Below are positions 7,405-11,863 of a stretch of 11,863 nucleotides of DNA, piece by piece. The first letter of the stretch is position 1, and each line of letters opens with the position of its first letter. Below the pieces are notes generated by a model. The model was not told where the DNA came from. It did no database searches and saw only the letters and a program-made list of their open reading frames with translations. The stretch is taken from assembly GCA_910585555.1 (NCBI GenBank), contig CAJUFU010000052.1, positions 3,333-15,195 of the forward strand, read 5' to 3'. The stretch is from an uncultured Lachnospiraceae bacterium (lineage in GTDB: Bacteria; Bacillota; Clostridia; Lachnospirales; Lachnospiraceae). The position numbers and the translations under genes are program-made.

Positions 7405-7812
7405 TTATTTTTTACGTTCTTTTAATTCTGTTTCCATACGGACAATCTTCTTTGCATTCTCGTTAATTTCCGTCTGCAGGTTCTTGACATTCTTCTCCGT
7501 ATTTTCCAGCTTAATCTGCGAAGCAATCAGTTCATGCTTCAAATCGTACATTTCCTTCTCTTTATTCTGTATTTCTTCCTCTAAAAGGCTGATCTGCTTT
7601 TTGGCCTTAAAATAATCATCCGCAATATTAAGCTGTAACAGCACATTCTGGGTATCGAGAGATTGTCTCTTGAAACTGTCAACCTTATTATACTCTGCTA
7701 TCTTATTATTGATGTAGGATGCCACCTTCTGCAGGTACTCCTCACTCTCATAACCGCTCAGCGTAAACACCTTACCGGCAATGATTACTTCTGTATCTGT
7801 TTTTGTTGACAT
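7405..7812 (-). CDS. zapA: Cell division protein ZapA
   Basis: This 135-residue cytosolic protein stabilises FtsZ filaments at the division site. Its N-terminal domain shows the family pattern: EVIIAGKVFTLSGYESEEYL, then KVASYINNKIAEY, then the LLQLNIADDYFKAK helix. From about residue 70 to the end it is a continuous charged coiled coil (LLEEEIQNKEKEMYDL through RMETELKERK), which mediates dimer and tetramer formation in the family. The frame has an ATG 18 bp upstream at 7830, but the ATG at 7812 is preceded by AGGGGAG with 6-nt spacing and is chosen. It has its own promoter at the end of ruvB and is closed by a strong terminator, so it may be expressed partly as a single-gene unit. Confidence 0.94.
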   Translation of the reverse strand: MSTKTDTEVIIAGKVFTLSGYESEEYLQKVASYINNKIAEYNKVDSFKRQSLDTQNVLLQLNIADDYFKAKKQISLLEEEIQNKEKEMYDLKHELIASQIKLENTEKNVKNLQTEINENAKKIVRMETELKERKK

Positions 7813-7818
7813 AGGGTT

Positions 7819-7825
7819 CTCCCCT
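7819..7825 (-). promoter_or_regulatory. Ribosome binding site deciding the zapA start
   Basis: AGGGGAG on the minus strand lies 6 nt before the ATG at 7812. It overlaps the first codons of the longer alternative frame from 7830, which has no comparable site. Confidence 0.7.
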
Positions 7826-7871
7826 CCCATACTAAATATGCCGTCTGATAAAAATGCTTAACACTACATCT

Positions 7872-7900
7872 ATTATATCTGCCTTAAGAGGGAATTTCAA
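7872..7900 (-). promoter_or_regulatory. Near-consensus housekeeping promoter of zapA
   Basis: On the minus strand TTGAAA (7900-7895) is followed by exactly 17 nt and a perfect TATAAT (7877-7872). The -35 box and most of the spacer lie inside the last codons and stop of ruvB. Transcription would start near 7865, about 53 nt before the zapA ATG. Confidence 0.82.
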
Positions 7901-8882
7901 GTCCAAAATGATGATACGCTGTATCTGTTACCATTCGTCCTCTGGGTGTCCGGTTTAAGAAACCATTCTGAATCAAATAAGGCTCATACACATCTTCAAT
8001 GGTGCCTGCATCCTCTCCGATGGCGGCTGCCAGTGTGTCAAGGCCTACCGGTCCGCCTTTGAATTTATTTATCATAGTAAGCAGAATATTCCTGTCCACA
8101 TGATCTAACCCCATCCTGTCCACATCCATCAAATCCAGGGCCGTCTTGGCAATTTCTTCCGTGATCACGCCATCGTACTTGACCTGTGCAAAATCCCTTA
8201 CCCGTTTCAAGATACGATTGGCGAGACGCGGCGTCCCACGGCTTCTTCTCGCCAGTTCCAGGGCTCCCTTTTGCTCTATCTCCACCCCCAATATCCTTGC
8301 AGAATGGATGATGATGACCTGCAGCTGTTCCACCGTATAAAATTCCAGACGGTGAATCATGCCGAACCTGTCTCTGAGCGGCGCTGTGAGAAGCCCCGCC
8401 CTGGTTGTCGCACCCACCAGCGTAAACCGCGGCAAATCCAGACGGATGGAACGGGCCGTGGCTCCCTTTCCAATCATAATATCGATAGCATAATCTTCCA
8501 TAGCCGGATATAACACTTCCTCCACCTGTCTGTTCAGTCTGTGAATCTCATCCACAAACAAAAGGTCTCCCTCCTGCAGGTTGTTTAAAATCGCCGCCAT
8601 CTCTCCAGGCTTCTCAATGGCCGGACCGCTGGTGACCTTCATATGTACACCCATCTCATTGGCAATGATGCCCGCCAGCGTGGTCTTGCCGAGTCCCGGC
8701 GGCCCATAGAACAGGACATGGTCCAGCGCATCCCCGCGCTGTTTTGCTGCCTCGATATATATTTTCAAATTGTCCTTCACCTTGGTTTGACCAATATAGT
8801 CAACTAACGTTTGTGGACGAAGAGAACCTTCTATCTTTATATCCTCTTCCATCAGATTCGTTTCAATCATCCTGCCTGCCAT
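7884..8882 (-). CDS. ruvB: Holliday junction branch migration ATPase RuvB
   Basis: This 332-residue protein has the normal family length. RuvB hexamers pump DNA through the RuvA-bound Holliday junction using ATP. The sequence shows SLRPQTLVDYIGQ at the start of the AAA+ domain and Walker A GPPGLGKTT at 60-68. Walker B is LLFVDEIHRLN around 107-117, and the VGATTRAG sensor motif is present, followed by LRDRFG. SRGTPRLANR lies in the lid domain. The C-terminal winged-helix domain holds GPVGLDTLAAAIGEDAGTIEDVYEPYLIQ and FLNRTPRGR. The ATG at 8882 has AGGGAG about 10 nt upstream; the Met five codons in is an alternative start. It follows ruvA by 42 bp in the same transcript. Confidence 0.98.
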   Translation of the reverse strand: MAGRMIETNLMEEDIKIEGSLRPQTLVDYIGQTKVKDNLKIYIEAAKQRGDALDHVLFYGPPGLGKTTLAGIIANEMGVHMKVTSGPAIEKPGEMAAILNNLQEGDLLFVDEIHRLNRQVEEVLYPAMEDYAIDIMIGKGATARSIRLDLPRFTLVGATTRAGLLTAPLRDRFGMIHRLEFYTVEQLQVIIIHSARILGVEIEQKGALELARRSRGTPRLANRILKRVRDFAQVKYDGVITEEIAKTALDLMDVDRMGLDHVDRNILLTMINKFKGGPVGLDTLAAAIGEDAGTIEDVYEPYLIQNGFLNRTPRGRMVTDTAYHHFGLEIPS

Positions 8883-8924
8883 GGTTTCTTATCTCCCTAT
8901 CTACATCCGTTAGGCTGATTTGTA

Positions 8925-9545
8925 TCAAAACATATACTTTAACGCCTGCTTTAAAATATCCTCCACCGTGGTATCTTCCTGCATCTTAACCTTCTTGACT
9001 GCCGCTGTGGCATCCGATGCGGAATACCCAAGCGCCACCAGCGCTTCAATTGCTTCTCTTTTCATCACATTATCTGCCGCCTGGATATTGGCAGACGTAC
9101 CAGACTTATCCTCAGGGCCGCCAAGCCCTCTCAAAGTATCCTCCAAAGAAATCTTATCCCGTAGATCTAGTATTACACGTTCCGCAGTCTTTGCCCCAAT
9201 TCCCGGTGCCTTTGCAATGGCTTTCGCATCGCCCGCCATAACTGCAAATCTGAGTGCGTCCGCACTCATCACAGACAAAATCGCCAATCCGCCTTTGGGC
9301 CCGATTCCACTCACCGTAATCAGCTTCTTAAAGACTTCCAGATCATCTCTCGTCAAGAAGCCATAAAGGGAAAAAGCGTCCTCCCTCACCAGCGTATACG
9401 TATATATCTTTACTTCGCTGCCAATGCCCGGCAGAAGATCTGCCGTTGTGGTAGACACTTTCACATTATACCCTATTCCGCCGGTTTCCACCACCACTGC
9501 ATCTTCCATTATTTCTTCCAATGTGCCTTTAATGTATGCGTACAT
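8925..9545 (-). CDS. ruvA: Holliday junction branch migration protein RuvA
   Basis: This 206-residue protein forms the tetramer that holds the four-way junction and loads RuvB. Domain I is the N-terminal OB fold (MYAYIKGTLEE, GGIGYNV). Domain II carries two helix-hairpin-helix DNA-binding motifs: VSGIGPKGG near 78-86 and APGIGAKTAERVILDL from about 113. Domain III, the RuvB contact, is the C-terminal REAIEALVALGYSASDATAAV to EDILKQALKYMF. The frame extends four codons further, but GGAGG sits 5 nt before the ATG at 9545, which also gives the usual MYAYIKG N-terminus. It lies 23 nt after the Gx transporter gene. Confidence 0.98.
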   Translation of the reverse strand: MYAYIKGTLEEIMEDAVVVETGGIGYNVKVSTTTADLLPGIGSEVKIYTYTLVREDAFSLYGFLTRDDLEVFKKLITVSGIGPKGGLAILSVMSADALRFAVMAGDAKAIAKAPGIGAKTAERVILDLRDKISLEDTLRGLGGPEDKSGTSANIQAADNVMKREAIEALVALGYSASDATAAVKKVKMQEDTTVEDILKQALKYMF

Positions 9546-9550
9546 ATTTT

Positions 9551-9555
9551 CCTCC
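9551..9555 (-). promoter_or_regulatory. Ribosome binding site deciding the ruvA start
   Basis: GGAGG on the minus strand is 5 nt upstream of the ATG at 9545. It lies within codons 2-3 of the longer frame that starts at 9557. Confidence 0.75.
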
Positions 9556-9568
9556 ATTTCGAAGCGCT

Positions 9569-10081
9569 CTACGCTGAGAAGCGTGAATCAAATCTCAAAT
9601 ACGGTGCCAGTTCCATTCCCAGAACGCCCAGTGCTGCCCCTGTCACAACACCTGCTATAATCAAAACCGGCAGATAATACACCACCGCAAAAGTTTCTAC
9701 CACAACCATAGCTGTCACAATCTGCCCCATATTGTGAAACACCCCGCCAAGCACACTCACCCCTATCATGGAAAAACATTTACATTTCCTGGCAAACACC
9801 ATAGCGCCAAAACTACATACCGCACCTGACAGCGCATACAATATCGCATACAGATTACCGAACATGAAACCTGATAGAAAAATCCGCAGGATATTCACCA
9901 ATAAAGCCTCTCTCGCCCCGCTTCCCGGCGTCTTGCCGCCATATAGCAACAGCACCACAATGAGATTGGGCAGTCCCAGCTTAATACCCGGTATCCCGAA
10001 GGTAAAAGGTATCAGTGACTCCACATAGGAAAGAATCAGAGCTATGGCCAACAAAAAACCCAGTTCCACTGTTCTTTTCAT
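9569..10081 (-). CDS. Gx transporter family membrane protein (heptaprenyl diphosphate synthase component I-like)
   Basis: This 170-residue hydrophobic protein has about five predicted membrane helices and an ECF-substrate-component look. The conserved family stretch SLIPFTFGIPGIKLGLPN is at about 22-39, and LGGVFHNMGQI is near 111-121. The family is historically labelled heptaprenyl diphosphate synthase component I, but it is better viewed as a small membrane transporter or accessory protein of unknown substrate. Its ATG at 10081 shares a base with the stop of the upstream NusG-II gene (TGATG), so translation is coupled. A GTG one codon earlier is possible. The two families recur together in Firmicutes; I recall similar pairs in loci for flavin- or quinone-linked extracellular electron transfer, which needs checking. 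Confidence 0.9.
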   Translation of the reverse strand: MKRTVELGFLLAIALILSYVESLIPFTFGIPGIKLGLPNLIVVLLLYGGKTPGSGAREALLVNILRIFLSGFMFGNLYAILYALSGAVCSFGAMVFARKCKCFSMIGVSVLGGVFHNMGQIVTAMVVVETFAVVYYLPVLIIAGVVTGAALGVLGMELAPYLRFDSRFSA

Positions 10082-10533
10082 CACTTCACCATTCCATCTA
10101 TCCTTTCATCTTGTTCTCCTCCAATAATCTCCGCCACCAGCCTATGCGGCAGACAGATAATACTCTCTCCCCCGCCGGAGATGGATTGATGGTGCACGCA
10201 AATCTGATCTCTACAATCTGCCGCCTCCATCTGCGCCTTTTTCCCGGCAACATACACAAGATTATAACTTTCTTGCGCCGGTATGTCGGGCATTTCCTTA
10301 TTTTTTACCAAAACTGCTCTATTCTCCTTATAGGTAATCAAATAGTACATGCTTTCATCAAGCCGCGCTGTCAGAATAACGTCCCCATCATAAGAAACCT
10401 GAAGCAGCTCCCCCCTTTCGTAACCAAACAAAAGGCCCCCTGCCAAGAATAGTGCCGCCAAAAGACAGACCGCCATCAGAATTACATCCGCTTTCTTTAT
10501 ATACAGTTTCTTTTCCTTATCTCCGCTTTCCAT
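10081..10533 (-). CDS. NusG domain II-containing membrane-anchored protein
   Basis: This 150-residue protein is not the transcription factor NusG; it shares only the domain II fold. It has a basic N-terminus (residues 1-14), one membrane anchor at about 15-36, and an extracytoplasmic beta-rich domain. The family hallmark is the Cys-containing segment CRDQICVHHQSIS (Cys107, Cys112), followed by GGESIICLPHRLVAEI (Cys127). The Cys and His residues suggest metal or redox chemistry, but no activity is established. It is the first gene of the leftward block. The predicted promoter ends only 6 nt before the ATG and no Shine-Dalgarno sequence is present, so translation from a leaderless mRNA is predicted. 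It overlaps the next gene by one base. Confidence 0.9.
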   Translation of the reverse strand: MESGDKEKKLYIKKADVILMAVCLLAALFLAGGLLFGYERGELLQVSYDGDVILTARLDESMYYLITYKENRAVLVKNKEMPDIPAQESYNLVYVAGKKAQMEAADCRDQICVHHQSISGGGESIICLPHRLVAEIIGGEQDERIDGMVK

Positions 10534-10539
10534 ACTGCT

Positions 10540-10568
10540 ATCTTACCATAGCCGAACATATGTTTCAA
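10540..10568 (-). promoter_or_regulatory. Promoter of the NusG-II/Gx/ruvAB transcript
   Basis: On the minus strand TTGAAA (10568-10563) is followed by 17 nt and TAAGAT (10545-10540), with a TGG immediately before the -10 box (extended -10). The expected start site is about 10533, which is the A of the ATG. Confidence 0.68.
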
Positions 10569-10624
10569 GCCTGCATTGACATCATAATAGCCAAAGACCA
10601 AATCCTATTTACAAAAACTCTGTC

Positions 10625-10651
10625 ACCATTTCACCATCCACTCATAAGATA
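10625..10651 (+). promoter_or_regulatory. Possible sporulation (sigma-K-like) promoter of the cysteine-rich gene
   Basis: CATAAGATA at 10643-10651 fits the sigma-K -10 pattern CATANNNTA, and an AC dinucleotide 16 nt upstream (10625-10626) fits its -35. No good housekeeping -35/-10 pair precedes the gene. The motif is short, so chance occurrence is possible. Confidence 0.38.
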
Positions 10652-10683
10652 AACCATAAACAACATTTGGAGGGCACTTAAAC

Positions 10684-10911
10684 ATGAGCGATTTAACAGC
10701 TACTCACTGCGGATGTAACAATACCAGTACTGCAAACAATGGATGTGGTTCCTGGATTTGGATTCTTATCCTTTTATCCTGCTGCGGTAACAATGGCGAT
10801 GGATGCGGATGTGGCAACAGCTTCTTCGGCAACGGCCTCTTTGGCGGTAACGACAACAACTGCTGTTCCTGGATCTGGATTCTTATCCTTTTATCCTGCT
10901 GCTGCAACTAA
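10684..10911 (+). CDS. High-cysteine miniprotein with duplicated hydrophobic segment (HCB-like)
   Basis: This 75-residue protein has 12 Cys and many Gly and Asn. The 12-residue hydrophobic segment SWIWILILLSCC occurs twice, exactly, at 23-34 and 62-73. The segments are separated by a Gly/Asn/Cys-rich spacer holding GCGCG and a Phe-Gly-rich stretch (FFGNGLFGG). The first 22 residues (MSDLTATHCGC) resemble proteins that databases label chorion class high-cysteine HCB protein 13 in Clostridia; this is from memory. GGAGGG lies 9 nt before the ATG, and a strong terminator follows 43 nt after the stop, so this is a genuine single-gene unit. Each segment is long enough to lie in or on a membrane but is flanked by Cys pairs, which suggests a cross-linked or self-assembling envelope component. 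A spore-coat role is inference from the promoter-like motif. The function is unknown. Confidence 0.82.
   Translation: MSDLTATHCGCNNTSTANNGCGSWIWILILLSCCGNNGDGCGCGNSFFGNGLFGGNDNNCCSWIWILILLSCCCN
10748..10902 (+). repeat. Two 38-bp direct repeats inside the cysteine-rich gene
   Basis: Positions 10748-10785 and 10865-10902 are identical at 37 of 38 bases. The one difference is silent (ATT versus ATC for Ile). The copies are 117 bp apart, exactly 39 codons, so both encode SWIWILILLSCC in the same frame. Near-perfect synonymous-site identity suggests recent duplication or gene conversion. Confidence 0.95.
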
Positions 10912-10954
10912 CCCATCACGTTTCATCTTAACACTTCTTTAACACACATCTGGG

Positions 10955-10988
10955 AAATAGGCTCTAGCTCTATTTAGAGCCTATTTTT
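10955..10988 (+). terminator. Intrinsic terminator after the cysteine-rich gene
   Basis: AAATAGGCTCTA (10955-10966) pairs perfectly with TAGAGCCTATTT (10975-10986) across an 8-nt loop, and the stem runs into a T-run ending at 10988. It separates the cysteine-rich gene from the next gene. Confidence 0.88.
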
Positions 10989-10999
10989 CTCTCATGTGT

Positions 11000-11007
11000 C
11001 ATATACT
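11000..11007 (+). promoter_or_regulatory. Candidate -10 element for the following two genes
   Basis: CATATACT contains TATACT, 5 of 6 matches to a housekeeping -10 box, and also resembles the sigma-E -10 pattern. No convincing -35 is visible upstream, where the terminator lies. It is the only promoter-like sequence between the terminator and the ATG at 11046. Confidence 0.28.
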
Positions 11008-11045
11008 GATAAGAGAAGATACGGGCATCAGAAAGGCATAATCCT

Positions 11046-11603
11046 ATGGCAGACAAAACCGAAAACGCGTCCAATGTTATGACATTCGATGCCTTATATA
11101 CAACCAACCAAATCCAGAAGCTCAAGGTTCTTCTTCCTTACATAGAACCTTCCATGCAAAAACATCTGGCTATCTACATTAAATATATGGAACTGCAATA
11201 CACCATGGATTATGTGCGCAAACATCCCTTCCAGCTTTGCGGATGTGATCTGTCTTCGCAAAAAAAACCGGATTTAGGAAAATTGTGCAAGGAACTTTGC
11301 CTTTATTCCACACCGGATGAAATCAAACAGCTGGAGCAACTTCAAAATATGCTCAAAACCCTGGAAACTGTACAAGAAATGTCTCAGACCATGTCTGCTA
11401 TGCAGGAAATCTTTCCTGACCTTGCGATGGACTCTCCGTTTGAAAATCCTTTTTCCGGAAATGACTCTTCTGCAGATACCCCAGGTCACGATGAAACTAC
11501 CCGCACCTCCCAGGGCTCTTCTATGCTGGATATGCTGATGAACATGCTCACCCCGGAACAGCGAACCATGTATGAAATGTTCCAGAATAATTCCAAACCA
11601 TAA
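11046..11603 (+). CDS. Conserved hypothetical helical protein, 185 aa
   Basis: I do not recognise a characterised family. The protein is predicted soluble and mostly helical, with no signal peptide or membrane segment. Residues 13-58 (FDALYTTNQIQKLKVLLPYIEPSMQK onward) look like two amphipathic helices. A cysteine cluster follows at 65-85 (LCGCD, KLCKELC). YSTPDEIKQLEQL begins a Gln/Met-rich coiled-coil-like stretch at 87-122. Residues 125-158 are a Ser/Asp/Thr-rich disordered linker. The C-terminus is Met-rich (SSMLDMLMNMLTPEQRTMYEMF). AAAGG about 8 nt before the ATG is a modest ribosome binding site. The next gene starts 13 nt after the stop and shares the YSTP-x-E motif, so the two probably form an operon and may interact. 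Confidence 0.72.
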   Translation: MADKTENASNVMTFDALYTTNQIQKLKVLLPYIEPSMQKHLAIYIKYMELQYTMDYVRKHPFQLCGCDLSSQKKPDLGKLCKELCLYSTPDEIKQLEQLQNMLKTLETVQEMSQTMSAMQEIFPDLAMDSPFENPFSGNDSSADTPGHDETTRTSQGSSMLDMLMNMLTPEQRTMYEMFQNNSKP

Positions 11604-11616
11604 TAAGGAGTATACT

Positions 11617-11863
11617 ATGACCAATACCTGGATGAACGATCCCGCAATCGCACATATTGATAAGACAAAACTGGAATTTCTGCAAGACCTGGTATTTGAG
11701 AGCCAATCCATGAAAAAGGAACAAATGCTCCCCTTCCTGATGGCAATCGCTAAACGAGGTCAGGAAAATCATATTACTTTTTCCGACCAGGAAATTGATA
11801 CCATCATCGATACCATTAAGAAATATTCCACCCCGGAAGAGCTGGAGCGAATCAATAAGATGT
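11617..11863 (+). CDS. Conserved hypothetical helical protein, 3' end missing
   Basis: The frame is open to the window edge (82 codons seen). The start is clear: AAGGAG lies 6 nt before the ATG. The visible part begins MTNTWMNDPAIAHIDKTKLEFLQ, continues with MLPFLMAIAKRGQENHITFSDQEIDTIIDTIKKY at 37-70 and ends in STPEELERINKM. It is charged and helical, with no cysteine and no membrane segment. The motif YSTPEEL matches YSTPDEI in the preceding gene, and both proteins also carry a LP-aromatic turn before a helix. This suggests related or partner proteins. The function is unknown. Confidence 0.75.
   Translation, partial: MTNTWMNDPAIAHIDKTKLEFLQDLVFESQSMKKEQMLPFLMAIAKRGQENHITFSDQEIDTIIDTIKKYSTPEELERINKM

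Noticed and set aside
7819..7830. Longer ZapA start at 7830
   Set aside because: The first six codons overlap the ribosome binding site used by the ATG at 7812 and add nothing resembling the family N-terminus.
9573..9590. GAAGCG repeated around the end of the Gx gene and the ruvA leader
   Set aside because: It is a short repeat partly within codons and forms no convincing hairpin or operator.
10576..10581. Perfect TTGACA -35 on the plus strand upstream of the cysteine-rich gene
   Set aside because: No acceptable -10 box occurs at 16-18 nt. It lies in the upstream region of the divergent promoter and is probably coincidental.
10704..10907. Minus-strand Gln/Pro-rich frame opposite the cysteine-rich gene
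   Set aside because: It is a complement of the repeated coding sequence, with no ribosome binding site or promoter. The sense gene has both a strong ribosome binding site and a terminator.
10739..10942. Plus-strand frame also repeating PGFGFLSFYPAA-like segments
   Set aside because: It is the out-of-frame reading of the 38-bp repeats, lacks a ribosome binding site, and runs past the real stop toward the terminator.

Overview
The window looks like a chromosomal segment of a spore-forming Clostridia member, most likely Lachnospiraceae. The evidence is the protein families present: a YtfI-like DUF2953 protein, an FtsW/RodA plus short transpeptidase pair, a NusG-domain-II/Gx-transporter pair, and a high-cysteine HCB-type miniprotein. 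Base composition is moderate and strong GGAGG-type ribosome binding sites are common. No rRNA, tRNA, CRISPR array, transposase or phage gene was seen. Most of the window is ordinary core chromosome; the less described part is the right end from about 10.6 kb.

Layout. Minus strand, 1-1078: an uncharacterised 108-residue protein followed by a DUF2953 membrane protein that runs off the left edge. Plus strand, 1242-2300: an HD-GYP (cyclic-di-GMP phosphodiesterase family) protein whose HD dyad reads Tyr-Asp, with a good promoter in the divergent intergenic gap. Minus strand, 10533 down to 2313: a long co-directional block, in transcription order NusG-domain-II protein, Gx transporter-like membrane protein, ruvA, ruvB, then zapA, a U32/RlhA-like protein, an FtsW/RodA glycosyltransferase and its transpeptidase. 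It is not one simple operon: zapA has its own near-consensus promoter overlapping the end of ruvB, and a strong intrinsic terminator lies between zapA and the U32 gene.

Plus strand, 10684-11863: a 75-residue cysteine-rich protein with two identical 12-residue hydrophobic segments, a clear terminator, and then two adjacent uncharacterised helical proteins, the second cut by the window edge.

How the genes fit together. RuvA and RuvB form the Holliday-junction branch-migration motor. ZapA (FtsZ-ring stabiliser), the SEDS glycosyltransferase and the transpeptidase are all envelope or division functions, and the last two genes overlap in sequence. The NusG-II/Gx pair is translationally coupled and is transcribed from a promoter placed so close to its start codon that the mRNA is predicted to be leaderless. 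The cysteine-rich gene has a promoter-like sequence matching the mother-cell sporulation sigma-K pattern, so a spore-envelope role is worth testing; that is inference.
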